DNA of 64,000 bases from Rhizobium aethiopicum (GCF_014197535.1 NZ_JACIFV010000014.1:62001-126000); one strand, 5' to 3'. Positions 43,624-52,945 are shown, counted from the first letter of the stretch. Notes: a model not told the origin generated them from the sequence alone. Translations and numbers: made by a program.

Positions 43624-44010
43624 TCAGATCCGCTCCAGCACCTCGATGAAGGCATCGGCAAAGCGCACGAGATGGGCGGTCTCCTCATCGGGCGCCTGCA
43701 TGCGGATTTCGGTGCCGTTATGGTCGAGCAGCGCCAGCACGACGCGCATGCTCCCGCCATCGGGAATGCGCAGGACGGCGATGCGGCGGCAATCCTCGAT
43801 CAGGCCGGCGGCCGGCAGGTCGAACAGCAATTCGCCGCCGGAACGGCCGGCGGCCTGGCGAACCGCCTCGCAGAAGCCGGCATCGCCACCGGCATAACCT
43901 TCGAGCGACAGTTCGAGCTCGACGAGCTCCATCGGCAGCGCCGGTTCGGTGTGATCGATCCCGCCAAGCGCAGACGCCTGCGGCCTTGCTGCTATCTCGG
44001 GTGAAATCAT
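43624..44010 (-). CDS. hypothetical protein
   Basis: 128 residues, acidic and without signal or membrane segment. The middle contains RIAVLRIPDGGSMRVVLALLD and the end is HLVRFADAFIEVLERI, a fold I do not recognise. It converges with the 81-residue gene and lies 229 bases from the DUF1499 gene. Coding support is the consistent codon use, an acceptable start, and no overlap with any other gene. Confidence 0.6.
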   Translation of the reverse strand: MISPEIAARPQASALGGIDHTEPALPMELVELELSLEGYAGGDAGFCEAVRQAAGRSGGELLFDLPAAGLIEDCRRIAVLRIPDGGSMRVVLALLDHNGTEIRMQAPDEETAHLVRFADAFIEVLERI

Positions 44011-44239
44011 CCCGTCTCTCCTGTCCGTGACTTTGGAGATGAAACCGCGGCAGAATGGCCTTTTTTTGACATATCAGCAAGGGCTTATGAAGTGGGCGGC
44101 CGATTGCCCGGCGGTCTCCGCCGAATTCCATCTGATATTCCGAGACAACAGTTTCAATTCAGCCGAATCTTGCACTAAACAAGAAGAAGGCGATTTGCGT
44201 GGTTGAGGACGCGGCGCTGACGAGCAACCGGTAAGTTTG

Positions 44240-45148
44240 ATGGCCATCCGCTACGACCGCCCCGTTTCCAGCGCCGCCCGCTTTTCGCGGCTGCTCGGGG
44301 CATTTTCCCTGGTTCTGGCGCTCGCCGTGCTGATCGCCCATCGTTTCGGCGGGCTTGCCACCCCTTATCTGGTGCTGCTTTTGATCTTTGCCGCCGGCTG
44401 CGCGCTGCTCACCGCACTGCTCGCCGCGATCGGCCTGCGCAGTCTCTGGCTGACCGGCGCCGAGGGCGGGCTCGCCGCACTCGCGGCGCTGATCTATGCT
44501 GCCTTTCCGCTTGGTATCGGCGCCGTGGCCGCCGAACGCTACCTCAGCCTGCCTGCGATCTACGATGTCTCCACCGATCCGGTCGCAGCACCCGAGTGGC
44601 TGTCGCCGCCGAAATCCGACCAGATCTGGCTGAAGCGCAATCCGCTGGTGACGCCGGAGGATCGCGAAAAGCAGATGGAGGCCTATCCCGAACTGACCGG
44701 CCGGCGCTATGAAGGCGCGCTAGACCGCGTGCTGGAGGCGGTGCGCAAGGTTGCCAAGCAGAGCGGCTTCACGATCGTCAAGAGTACCGGCACGACCGAG
44801 CCGGACCGCGATCTCGAGGACGGGCCGGCAAAGCCCGCCCCCGGCGACGACGCCGTGACCGACGCGCCCGGCATCATTCCCGTTCCGACGCCGCGCCCCT
44901 ATGACGACGACGTCGCCAAGCTGATCCGCGGCGCCAACGGCGTGACGCTGCAGGCGACCACCCGCACGCTGATCCTCGGCCTGCGCTTCGATATGATCAT
45001 CCGGCTGCGCGAAGAGGCCGAAACCACCTTCGTCGACATCCGCGTCGCCTCCCGCTACGGCCAGCACGACCTCGGCCTCAGCGCCGAAATCGCCGGCGAT
45101 TATCTGAAGGCGCTGGACGCTGAACTTTTGGGAATTGCGGGTGGGTGA
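44240..45148 (+). CDS. DUF1499 membrane protein
   Basis: 302 residues. Three N-terminal hydrophobic helices (SLVLALAVLIAHRFGG, LVLLLIFAAGCALLTALLAA, GGLAALAALIYAAFPLGIG) precede a soluble part with YDVSTDPVAAPEW, RRYEGALDRVLEAVRK, TTRTLILGLRFDMIIRLREE and VDIRVASRYGQHDLG, the DUF1499 pattern. Function of the family is unknown. ATG at 44240 is preferred over the TTG at 44237. It is followed by a tandem repeat. Confidence 0.85.
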   Translation: MAIRYDRPVSSAARFSRLLGAFSLVLALAVLIAHRFGGLATPYLVLLLIFAAGCALLTALLAAIGLRSLWLTGAEGGLAALAALIYAAFPLGIGAVAAERYLSLPAIYDVSTDPVAAPEWLSPPKSDQIWLKRNPLVTPEDREKQMEAYPELTGRRYEGALDRVLEAVRKVAKQSGFTIVKSTGTTEPDRDLEDGPAKPAPGDDAVTDAPGIIPVPTPRPYDDDVAKLIRGANGVTLQATTRTLILGLRFDMIIRLREEAETTFVDIRVASRYGQHDLGLSAEIAGDYLKALDAELLGIAGG

Positions 45149-45156
45149 GCAACGGT

Positions 45157-45364
45157 GGCGCGAAGCGCCAGCAATCGATCCAGTGAATCGATTGCAGTTG
45201 CGAACGCCCTGAGCCCAAGCGAAGGGCCGGGAGAGGGTGCGGCAGACGCGACCCCTGATCCGGCGGCGCAAAGCGCCAGCAATCGATCCAGCGAATCGAT
45301 TGCAGTTGCGAACGCCCTGAGCCCAAAGCGAAGGGCCGGGAGAGGGTCCGGCAGACTCGACCCT
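45157..45364. repeat. 108-base tandem duplication
   Basis: A unit beginning ggcgcgaagcgccagcaatc at 45157 is repeated at 45265 with few changes. Each copy carries a hairpin core caatcgatccagtgaatcg and a segment gaacgccctgagcccaa. The spacing is 108 bases. It lies between the DUF1499 gene and the RIME-like repeats at 45420. Confidence 0.85.
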
Positions 45365-45419
45365 GTACGGCGCCGCAAACTCGACGTTCCTGCGATCGTC
45401 CAAGCAAGCCTCCCTAAAT

Positions 45420-45650
45420 GTGCCGCAACCTCTCGATTCCCTCTTCTCCCCTCGGGGAGAAGGTGCCCGTAGGGCGGATGAGGGGGCCGGTTGCGCTGAT
45501 CTTTCCAAACAGCTGCGCATCGATCAAACGCGCTCAGGCGTCGCGGGATAGGTAGTGATGTGAGGATGCGCCGTGTGGCCCCCTCATCCGCCTGCCGGCA
45601 CCTTCTCCCCGAGGGGAGAAGAGGACGTGCCGCGAACTCTCTGTTCCTTG
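45420..45650. repeat. two RIME-like palindromic repeats
   Basis: One at 45420-45490 (ctcttctcccctcggggaga, then gggcggatgaggggg) and one at 45577-45650 (ccccctcatccgcctgccgg, then ccccgaggggagaagagg), in opposite orientations. Together with the tandem unit at 45157 they fill the 581-base gap 45149-45729; I see no gene in it. Confidence 0.78.
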
Positions 45651-45729
45651 CACCGTCTCGCATGGCTCGACCGCCTACGTGCCCCCTGCTGCCAAAGGCG
45701 CCGCCAATCATCCGGCTACGCCCTGCAAC

Positions 45730-46410
45730 CTAGCGTCCAAGCTCGCCCACGGCGGCGATGATCTCCGTTGCAGTCGGGAAGATGCAAAGGCTGCTGGGGC
45801 CGTCCAGCTCCTCCATTTGCGCCCAGGCGATAATGCCGTTCGCATCGACCAGGAAGTGCCCGACGAGCTGGGTGGCGTGTTTGGCGAAGATCGCATGATC
45901 GGCTTGATCAAGCGCGAAGCGGTCCTTGGCGTTGAGAACCGTGTTGGCTTCCATCGGCTGGAGCGGTTCCGAAAACTCGCCGGTAGGGTTGATGCGCGCC
46001 GCCTGGAACTGCGCCATCGTCGCGCGATAAGGCCATTCGGGCCGCTCGCTGCTGCCATCGGGCAGGAACTCGGCATGCGGCACGCCATAGGCGCGATGCG
46101 TGCGGCAGTCGGGATCGCATAAGAGCGTCACCGGCGTCGGGCGGTGGCGGAAATACAGGCGAGCGCGCTCCACCGGCGTGTTGATAACCGCCACGGTCTC
46201 CACCCCGGCGGCGCTGAGGCTGGGCTCTATGCCGGCAAGCTGCTCGAGCTGGCGCCGGCAGAACGGGCAGTGCAGCCCGCGGAAGAAGCCGATCAGGAAC
46301 GCGCGGCCGCTCAAATCGGCCAAGGAGACCGTGCCATCGAAATTGGCCGTGGCGAGTTCGAAGGCGGGCGCGGTGTTTCCGGGTTGCAGGGGGCGCTTCT
46401 GGTCTGCCAT
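45730..46410 (-). CDS. peroxiredoxin-like redoxin protein
   Basis: 226 residues. APAFELATANFDGTVSLADLSG and FLIGFFRGLHCPFCRRQL give an AhpC/TSA fold with a cysteine pair (CPFC) at the peroxidatic region. The rest (PVTLLCDPDCRTHRAYGVPH, VDANGIIAWAQ) follows the redoxin pattern. Probable cytoplasmic thiol peroxidase or thiol oxidoreductase; the electron donor is unknown. Alone on the minus strand, 113 bases from the next gene. Confidence 0.85.
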   Translation of the reverse strand: MADQKRPLQPGNTAPAFELATANFDGTVSLADLSGRAFLIGFFRGLHCPFCRRQLEQLAGIEPSLSAAGVETVAVINTPVERARLYFRHRPTPVTLLCDPDCRTHRAYGVPHAEFLPDGSSERPEWPYRATMAQFQAARINPTGEFSEPLQPMEANTVLNAKDRFALDQADHAIFAKHATQLVGHFLVDANGIIAWAQMEELDGPSSLCIFPTATEIIAAVGELGR

Positions 46411-46523
46411 GGAATATTCCTTTCCCGGATCGTCTCAGGTGAAACGACCGAAATTGAATATAGCACTCGTCGCATGAAGACCCAGCGCCCGATGTTGAGA
46501 TCGCCTGGAGTGGCCGGGCGTGC

Positions 46524-47522
46524 TTACCGCCTTGGTAGACGCCACAGACGCATCAGTTCGATCGGGGCCGAGATCTCCGCTGTCAATACGAATGGGTCTG
46601 TCGATCCTGAGCGAGTCGGCTTTCGGCTTTTGACGGGAAGACCGTGCCCCATGCCATGGATGGAATAGAGCGATACCGGGCGTGCGCCTGCGACGTTCCA
46701 GGAGGACAACTCGCCCCAGGGCTTCTTCTCGACACGAACGCTGCTTCGATCAGCAGAGTTCGCTTCAACCCATTGCTCGGCGCAAGCCCTCGCATTTGCC
46801 GGGTTGACCGTGCGATCCGCAGTCCCCTGCCAGATGCTGATCGGCGGCCAGGAGCGTTGGCCAGGGGAGATTTCGGCAATCCTTGCGCCCCAGCCATCCC
46901 AAGGCAGTGCCGCGCCGGACTTCATCGCATGCAGCGCTGACATTGCATCGCGCACGGCGCCGACCGGCATGCCGGCGACGATGGCGGCACCTGCAAACAT
47001 ATCTGGATAATTGGCGACCAACGAACCTGTCATCGCTCCGCCGGCAGAAAGGCCGACAATGTATACGCGCGTGCGATCGGCTCGATGTCGTTTGAGGGCA
47101 TGGTCAATCATCTGCTTGACGGAAAGCACCTCGCCGCGATCGCGAGCGACCTCGCTCGGACGGAACCAGTTGAAGCATTTCTGAGCATTGTTGGCGTGGG
47201 TCTGCTGCGGGTAAAGCACCACGAACCCTCTCTCCCTGGCCAGTCTCGAGAAGCCGCTGGCGGCGTCCAGGCTTTCGGGCGTCTGCCGGCATCCATGAAG
47301 CACCACCACAAGGGCAGGCTTGCTTGGCAGATCGGCGGGCACGAAGGTCTTCATCACAAGCCTTCCGGGGTTGCTGCCAAATGCGGCAGTCGTCTGGAGC
47401 CTCGGTCGCTGCTGCCTGGCTGGCTTATGGCCAAGCGGACTCCATGCCTTCTCCAGCAGACGTGCGGCTCGCCGCCGCGTCTTCAACAATCTCGACAGCG
47501 ATTTGGTGAAGCCGAGCTTCAA
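46524..47522 (-). CDS. polyhydroxybutyrate depolymerase-like esterase
   Basis: 332 residues. KPALVVVLHGCRQTPESLD (oxyanion region) and the nucleophile elbow YIVGLSAGGAMTGSL (GxSxG) place it in the LpqC / PHB depolymerase alpha/beta-hydrolase family, with HGMGHGLPV near the C-terminus as probable catalytic His. No signal peptide is obvious, so it may act on intracellular polymer or esters. It overlaps the NUDIX gene by four bases, same strand. Confidence 0.87.
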   Translation of the reverse strand: MKLGFTKSLSRLLKTRRRAARLLEKAWSPLGHKPARQQRPRLQTTAAFGSNPGRLVMKTFVPADLPSKPALVVVLHGCRQTPESLDAASGFSRLARERGFVVLYPQQTHANNAQKCFNWFRPSEVARDRGEVLSVKQMIDHALKRHRADRTRVYIVGLSAGGAMTGSLVANYPDMFAGAAIVAGMPVGAVRDAMSALHAMKSGAALPWDGWGARIAEISPGQRSWPPISIWQGTADRTVNPANARACAEQWVEANSADRSSVRVEKKPWGELSSWNVAGARPVSLYSIHGMGHGLPVKSRKPTRSGSTDPFVLTAEISAPIELMRLWRLPRR

Positions 47523-47971
47523 AGGGCCAGGCCTTCAAGCCTGGAAAGCAGAGCCTTCAAGCCGGGCTGTGCGGCATCTCGGACCGCGACTTTCAAAGGA
47601 AACCATTTCTGTTTGCGCATGCCCTTCTCCGGGAAATCAGGTTGCGCCTCGACGACGTGCAGCAGGTGAACGGTGACATGGTAGTGATGCGGCGAGCTGT
47701 CTTTGTGGTAGCTGAATGAACCGAAGGCTGTCGCCTCCACGTCGCCAACGACGCCCGCTTCCTCGAAGGATTCCCGCCTTGCCGCTGCAGATGTCGTCTC
47801 GCCGGGGTCGAGATTGCCTTTCGGAACGCCCCATCGTCCATTCCGACGACTTCCCACGAGAAGGATGCGAAGCTGGCCGCTTCCGTTTCTTCGGTAACAG
47901 ATCGCACCGGCCTGCTGAACCTCGCGGACGGTTGCGATTGTCGAGTTTGATCGATCGTCACTGTGGAGCAT
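47519..47971 (-). CDS. NUDIX hydrolase
   Basis: 150 residues. The NUDIX box G-x5-E-x7-RE-x2-EE-x-G is complete, running from GNLDPGE through ARRESFEEAGV. QQAGAICYRRNGSGQLRILLV and GRWGVPKGN precede it. Related proteins hydrolyse diphosphoinositol polyphosphate or dinucleoside polyphosphates. It begins upstream of, and overlaps by ATGA, the esterase gene. Confidence 0.9.
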   Translation of the reverse strand: MLHSDDRSNSTIATVREVQQAGAICYRRNGSGQLRILLVGSRRNGRWGVPKGNLDPGETTSAAARRESFEEAGVVGDVEATAFGSFSYHKDSSPHHYHVTVHLLHVVEAQPDFPEKGMRKQKWFPLKVAVRDAAQPGLKALLSRLEGLAL

Positions 47972-48178
47972 GGCTGTTTTCGATTTTTCCTATCTTGCTT
48001 CAGAGCTGTAGCATCGAACCATGACAGTCTGGCCCGCAGCGGGAGTTCAAGTTGTCGCCTGAAACCGAAATCAAGCTCGACCGTCACAAGAAGCCCGCAA
48101 TGCGGTTGTTGGTTCCGATCTTTTGCGAGCACCCGACAAGGCTGTGACGTCGTTCGTCGGCCGGAAGCATCTCCGCAT

Positions 48179-48877
48179 CTAACCCGACTTGCCCATCTCG
48201 GCATCGCGCCACTGCTGCCATTGCTGTCTCAGCCTGCTCCTGGACACGCCTATCGGTTCAGCCAAAATCTCGACCTTGAGGATCCGTTCGGTGCGGAAGT
48301 GACGGAAGGCCTGTTTCGATTGGCACCAGGCGATCAGCAGGCTGTGCCTATCGGCATAGCCGAGAAGCACCGGCCAGACGATGCGGCTGCTCACCGTCCC
48401 ATCCGCGGCGCGGTAATCGAGTTCGAGCTTGCGGCCTTGCCTGATCGCCAGCCTCAGCCGACGTGTGTCGAGTGCCGCATCGCCGCCTGCAGCCCCCGGT
48501 TTGATGCCGACCGCGGGCTCGGCAATATAGGGAAGCAGGTCCGGCGGCATAACCGAGGTGATCTTGGCCATGACATCGCTGGCGGCATTGCGAATGGCCG
48601 CATCATTCAGCCTTGCCACCATTTGAACGCCGAGCACGACGGCCTCGATCTCGTCGGGCGTCAGCATCAGCGGCGGCATGTCGTATCGCGGATCGAGCAC
48701 GTAACCGAACCCCGCTTCGCCTTCGATCGGCACACGCTGGGCAATCAGATGGGCGATGTCGCGGTAGACGGTCCGCCTGGCGACCTCCAGTTCATCCGCG
48801 AGCTCGGACGAGGTCACCGGGCGGCTCGACCGGCGGAGAATCTGGATGATCTGAAAAAGCCGATCTGCTTTTCGCAT
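48179..48877 (-). CDS. YafY-type transcriptional regulator (HTH-WYL)
   Basis: 232 residues. N-terminal helix-turn-helix MRKADRLFQIIQILRRSSRP, VTSSELADELEVARRTVYRD, then a WYL-type ligand domain (LELDYRAADGTVSSRIVWPV, LIAWCQSKQAFRHFRTERI). The ATG at 48877 starts the HTH. Divergent from the VOC-domain gene at 48978 with a 100-base gap, so it likely regulates that gene. Confidence 0.92.
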   Translation of the reverse strand: MRKADRLFQIIQILRRSSRPVTSSELADELEVARRTVYRDIAHLIAQRVPIEGEAGFGYVLDPRYDMPPLMLTPDEIEAVVLGVQMVARLNDAAIRNAASDVMAKITSVMPPDLLPYIAEPAVGIKPGAAGGDAALDTRRLRLAIRQGRKLELDYRAADGTVSSRIVWPVLLGYADRHSLLIAWCQSKQAFRHFRTERILKVEILAEPIGVSRSRLRQQWQQWRDAEMGKSG

Positions 48878-48977
48878 GCCTGCTGACTCCTGCTGCCACA
48901 ACGCTGTCAGCACGGCTGTGTCACAAAGGCAAGCAAAGAGATTGTCGCGCAGCCCTCGTGCAGCCAGGGAGAAGATC

Positions 48978-49376
48978 ATGAAATTCGCATCCACCCGCCT
49001 CATCGCCGCTGATATCAACAGCATGGTGGCCTTTTATGAGCTTGTGACCGGCTGCCGCGCCGAGTGGCTTGCGCCCGTCTTCGCCGAGATCGTCACACCA
49101 GGCGCGACCCTCGCCATCGGCAGCGCGGAGACGGTGGCGCTGTTCCGCGAGGGCAGCGCGGAGCCAGGAGCCAACCGGACGGCCATTCTCGAATTCATGG
49201 TCGCTGATGTCGATGCGGAATTCGCCCGGCTCAAGGACCGGGTCACGGTGGTGCACCCGCCCAAGGATCTGCCATGGGGCAATCGGACAGTGCAGTTTGC
49301 CGATCCCGAGGGGACCCGCGTCGCCCTCTATACGCCCGTCACCGAGGCCGCCAGACAGCGTTTCGCCGGCCGTTGA
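48978..49376 (+). CDS. VOC-family (glyoxalase-fold) protein
   Basis: 132 residues. MKFASTRLIAADINSMVAFYELVTG, FMVADVDAEFARLKDRV and NRTVQFADPEGTRVALYTP form the paired beta-alpha-beta-beta-beta units of vicinal oxygen chelate proteins. Role may be lyase, dioxygenase or antibiotic binding; not readable. ggagaagatc gives a ribosome-binding site before the ATG. Divergent from the YafY-type regulator. Confidence 0.9.
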   Translation: MKFASTRLIAADINSMVAFYELVTGCRAEWLAPVFAEIVTPGATLAIGSAETVALFREGSAEPGANRTAILEFMVADVDAEFARLKDRVTVVHPPKDLPWGNRTVQFADPEGTRVALYTPVTEAARQRFAGR

Positions 49377-49420
49377 TCGACCGCCTGCGAAACCGCCTCC
49401 CACGCACCGAGAACGCCGCT

Positions 49421-49562
49421 TGCCCCTCATCCGGCTGCCGCCACCTTCTCCCCGTAAATACGGGGCGAAGGGGACATGCCGCAACCTTCTTGTTCCCCAC
49501 CTACCTCACGCGGGGCACGTCCCCTCTCCCCGCATGCGGGGAGAGGGTTAGGGTGAGGGGCT
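49421..49562. repeat. RIME-like palindromic repeat
   Basis: Cores gcccctcatccggctgccgc and ccccgcatgcggggagaggg with ggtgagggg at the end. Between two converging genes. Same family as 180-322. Confidence 0.78.
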
Positions 49563-49604
49563 GTCCCAGCACGAACCGGACAGCAGCGCGCTTGCCGCCA
49601 CCCC

Positions 49605-51326
49605 TCACTCCAGCACCAGCCACCCCGAATACCGCACCACCAGCCCGGTCAGCCGCCCGCCGATTTCGACATGGAAATGGAAGCGCCCGTCGCGCTCCTC
49701 CTCGTAAGTGTCCCCACCCGGCGCCAGGAACAGCGGCAGTGGAATGCCGCAAAAGCGCCAGCCGCGCACCACGAGCCTGAGCTTCTGCCCCTCCGGCACC
49801 AGCGCCAGCAGCACCCGGAACGGCCCGAACACTTCGGCGAGCAGGTGGCGTTCGCGGCCGGTGCCGGCGGCCTGCCAGCTACGGAATGTTTTACCCCCGA
49901 AAGACCGCGTCCAGATCTCCCGGTCGCCCTCCGCGACGAAACGTACCGCGACCGGCACATCCTCGCCGGCGGCGGGAAAGCCGATGAGGCCGGCAATCAG
50001 CCGGGCGAGGAACCCGCTGCCGCGCTCGATCCGCGCCCGGCCGGAGGCAAGCCGGGTGCCGCCCGCATGGATCGCCGCCAGCGCCGGCGGCAGCTTCTCC
50101 CAGGCGTCGCCGAGGATGCGCCGGTAGAGCGGCTGGGCCTCTTCCTGGTAATCCAGCCGGATGCCTGAGGCGATGGAGAACTGGCTGAAGGCCGCTTCGA
50201 AATCCGCAAGCGACAATTCCCCCGCCGCCGGCCGGGCGCCGCTTTCCGGCCGCCGGCCTTCGAGCAGCCGGCGCACCAGCGCCTCGACGCCGAGGACCGG
50301 AATGAACGGCCCGTCATCACCTTCGGCAATCAGCGACCAGTCGGCCGTCAGCCGCCGCCCGTCATGATCGAGGCCGCCCAAGCGCACGAACATGCCGCCG
50401 CGATGGGCGCCGAGGGCGAAGCGATGGCTGGCCGCCTGCAGCAGACGTGCGAACGGCTTAAGCGAGGGCAAGAGCCCGATTTTCACCAGCCGGGCGGCGG
50501 CGGAAAGCAGCCGCTGCAGCACCTGCGGCTCGGTGCCGACGCCGGTGAAGGTGGATTGCAGCCCGGCAAAACGATCAGGCAGCAGCGCCAGGTCGGGTGC
50601 ATCGACCAGCAGGAAAGCCCGGCCGGCGAGCGGCGCCACACCGGGCGGCGCAATCGTCACCCGCATCTCGTCGATCAGCCCGCGCCCCTCGGTGGGCTGC
50701 CCCTCGCGCAACACCGCCACTGGCTTGCCGGCATAACTCGCGATCGCCCTGACGACATTGAGGCCGATCTTGACATGCGCCGACGGGGCAATGCCGGCCG
50801 CGACACTTTCGACGCGGGAGAAATGCGGCGCCATCGCCTCCAGCGCCGCGAAGGAGAGGGCAGGCAGGCTGCTCAGTCCCGAGAGCACGAAGATGCCCTT
50901 TGCCTTCGCCTCAGCATCAAGCCCGCTGATGCCGGCAACGAAACCGGTGCTGTCGGCGAGATCGGCATAATCGATGCCGAGGTCGATGCAGGCCCGCACC
51001 AGCTTGTAGCCATCGCCGGTGAAGCTCTGGAACGGCCCGGAGGCATCGACCACGAGATCGGGCCTCAGCCGCGCCAGCTGCTCCCGGAGATCGCCGTCAC
51101 GATCGAATACCACCGCCTGCAGCCAGGCGCCGAGATCGTTGCTGCCCAGCCGCCCGGCGCCGCCTTTCGGCGATCGCAGATCGAAGACGAAATCATCGGC
51201 CTTTTCGAGCGAGCGCCCGGCGATCAGCAGCCTGAGCCGTGGCTCCTCGGCGAGCAGCCGGGCGAGCCGGCCGCCGAAGCTGCCGTAGCCGCCGATGATC
51301 AGCAGGGAAAAGGTGCCGCCGCTCAT
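49605..51326 (-). CDS. saccharopine dehydrogenase-like protein with DUF4166 domain
   Basis: 573 residues. The N-terminus is a Rossmann fold (FSLLIIGGYGSFGGRLARLL), with RPDLVVDASGPFQSF typical of saccharopine dehydrogenase-like NADP-binding proteins. The C-terminal half, from about residue 385, contains LPPALAAIHAGGTRLASGRA and VAVRFVAEGDREIWTRSFGG, the DUF4166 pattern. Saccharopine reductase activity is not implied. ATGA overlap with the DCC-family gene upstream points to a shared operon. Confidence 0.85.
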   Translation of the reverse strand: MSGGTFSLLIIGGYGSFGGRLARLLAEEPRLRLLIAGRSLEKADDFVFDLRSPKGGAGRLGSNDLGAWLQAVVFDRDGDLREQLARLRPDLVVDASGPFQSFTGDGYKLVRACIDLGIDYADLADSTGFVAGISGLDAEAKAKGIFVLSGLSSLPALSFAALEAMAPHFSRVESVAAGIAPSAHVKIGLNVVRAIASYAGKPVAVLREGQPTEGRGLIDEMRVTIAPPGVAPLAGRAFLLVDAPDLALLPDRFAGLQSTFTGVGTEPQVLQRLLSAAARLVKIGLLPSLKPFARLLQAASHRFALGAHRGGMFVRLGGLDHDGRRLTADWSLIAEGDDGPFIPVLGVEALVRRLLEGRRPESGARPAAGELSLADFEAAFSQFSIASGIRLDYQEEAQPLYRRILGDAWEKLPPALAAIHAGGTRLASGRARIERGSGFLARLIAGLIGFPAAGEDVPVAVRFVAEGDREIWTRSFGGKTFRSWQAAGTGRERHLLAEVFGPFRVLLALVPEGQKLRLVVRGWRFCGIPLPLFLAPGGDTYEEERDGRFHFHVEIGGRLTGLVVRYSGWLVLE

Positions 51327-51778
51327 GCGATGAAGCGGCCGCGCTGCTCCGGCGTCGGCACCATGCAGCTCTGGCGGCCGGCGATCTTCAGCCGGTTGCG
51401 GGCGATGAATTCATAAAGCGCGTCGGCGGCGCGCCGCGGCAGGAGCCGGAAGAGCTTCGCCAGCGAATAGGGAAAGCCGAGGCTCGCCACCATGCGGATC
51501 GTGCCGTCGGATTTGAAGAAGGCGCGGCCGCCTTCAATGAGGATATTGGTTTCGTAGTCGCGCGTATCGAGGCCGTAATGCCGGTAAAGCGCTTCGCCGA
51601 GCGGCGACTGCGCCGCGAGGAACCGGTATCGCCGCCGCCTGTCGTGCTTCAGCACGAATTTCACCCAGCCGGAGCAGAAGACGCATTCGCCATCGAAGAC
51701 GATCAGCGGCCGGTCATCGGCAAAGGTGGGTACGGCGGGATCGGTGCGATAGCTGTAATCGGCGCGGCCCATGCTCAT
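51323..51778 (-). CDS. DCC-family thiol-disulfide oxidoreductase-like protein (DUF393)
   Basis: 151 residues. IVFDGECVFCSGWVKFVLKHD holds the DGxCxxC motif at the N-terminus of this thioredoxin-like family; ETNILIEGGRAFFKSDGTIR follows. The role is unknown, sometimes linked to membrane or lipid proteins. The gene is coupled by four bases to the saccharopine-like gene and preceded on the same strand by an MBL-fold gene. Confidence 0.88.
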   Translation of the reverse strand: MSMGRADYSYRTDPAVPTFADDRPLIVFDGECVFCSGWVKFVLKHDRRRRYRFLAAQSPLGEALYRHYGLDTRDYETNILIEGGRAFFKSDGTIRMVASLGFPYSLAKLFRLLPRRAADALYEFIARNRLKIAGRQSCMVPTPEQRGRFIA

Positions 51779-51796
51779 CTCCCCTACGCCTCTCCT

Positions 51797-52705
51797 TTAC
51801 GCCGGCCGGTAGCTGGCGGCAAGCGAAGGCGGCCCATCCGCGACAATCGCGCCGCGCTCCACCAGATCCTCGATATGGGCGAGGAGGGAAAGGGCGGCCG
51901 CCCCATGCAGCTTCGGATCGGTATCGCGATAGATCGCCTTCACCATCTCCGCAATCTCCCGATCGCCGGCCGCGACCCGCGCCAGCACCGCCTGCTCTCG
52001 CCTGAGGCGATGCGCTTTCAGCGCCGGCAGGAAAGTCTTCGGCTCGTTGACCGGCCCGCCATGGCCGGGCAGCAGCAGGCCGTCCTCGCGCGCTATCAGC
52101 CTGTCGAGCGAGGCCATGTAATCCGCCATCGCCCCATCCGGGGGTGCCACGATCGAGGTCGACCAGGCCATGACATGATCACCGGAGAACAGGATGTCGC
52201 ACCCCTCGAGCGCGAAGGCGGCATGATTGGCCGTATGCCCCGGCGTCAGCACCGCTGTCAGCGCCCAGCCGTCGCCCGATATCGTCTGCCCGTCGCCGAG
52301 CGCGATATCCGGCACGAACTCCATATCCGAGCTTTCGGCAAAGGGATTGACCTCGCCCTCCCGCAGCCGCCGCGCCGGCCCGTGCGGCCCTTGCCCCACC
52401 GTCACCGCCCCCGTTGCCGCCTGCAGCCGGCGGGCAAGCGGCGAGTGATCGCGATGGGTATGGCTGACGAAGATATGCGTCACCTCCCGCCCGCCGATCG
52501 CCGCCATCAGCGCTAGATAATGCGCCTCGTCCTCCGGCCCGGGATCGATGACGCCAAGCGAGGAGGCGCCGACGAGATAGCTGTTGGTGCCGAAAAAGGT
52601 GAAAGGCCCGGGATTTTCCGCCGTGATGCGCAAGATATCAGGAGCAACCGGCACGGCCCGCCCATAGGCCGGCTCGAAAGCAAGGTCGAATGCGGGGCTT
52701 TCCAT
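51797..52705 (-). CDS. metallo-beta-lactamase-fold hydrolase
   Basis: 302 residues. HIFVSHTHRDHSPLARRLQ gives the HxHxDH zinc motif; VLTPGHTANHAAFAL, FSGDHVMAWS and PGHGGPV supply further metal ligands. A C-terminal winged-helix-like part (AAALSLLAHIEDLVERGAIV) suggests the LACTB2/glyoxalase II-like group. Likely thioester or RNA-related hydrolase; not resolved. First of a three-gene minus-strand group, and the last ordinary gene before the tRNA island. Confidence 0.9.
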   Translation of the reverse strand: MESPAFDLAFEPAYGRAVPVAPDILRITAENPGPFTFFGTNSYLVGASSLGVIDPGPEDEAHYLALMAAIGGREVTHIFVSHTHRDHSPLARRLQAATGAVTVGQGPHGPARRLREGEVNPFAESSDMEFVPDIALGDGQTISGDGWALTAVLTPGHTANHAAFALEGCDILFSGDHVMAWSTSIVAPPDGAMADYMASLDRLIAREDGLLLPGHGGPVNEPKTFLPALKAHRLRREQAVLARVAAGDREIAEMVKAIYRDTDPKLHGAAALSLLAHIEDLVERGAIVADGPPSLAASYRPA

Positions 52706-52870
52706 GCGGAACGATGATCTCAGGTTGATAATATCGCCTTATGCTAGCACGCCGCCCGCCGCTTCGCGCGCAGAAATCTGCCGCAGGCGCAACTTAGTCA
52801 TTGTGACAGGCAAAGAGCTTTGCTAATCAGGCGTCGATTTCCAGCAAGCGGTTCGCCGCTCAAGCTCTGG

Positions 52871-52945
52871 TGGGGCGTAGCCAAGCGGTAAGGCAGCGGT
52901 TTTTGGTACCGCCATCCCCTGGTTCGAATCCAGGCGCCCCAGCCA
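52871..52945 (+). tRNA. tRNA-Gln (anticodon TTG)
   Basis: Seven-base acceptor stem TGGGGCG / CGCCCCA, discriminator G and encoded CCA. Anticodon arm GCGGT / ACCGC with loop TTTTGGT gives anticodon TTG (Gln, CAA). The T arm is cctggttcgaatccagg. All stems are intact. It is the probable integration target for the island that begins right after it. Confidence 0.97.

Noticed and set aside
47593..48204. A 203-codon frame overlapping the NUDIX gene
   Set aside because: It overlaps the NUDIX gene in another frame of the same strand and has no motif, whereas the NUDIX box is complete.
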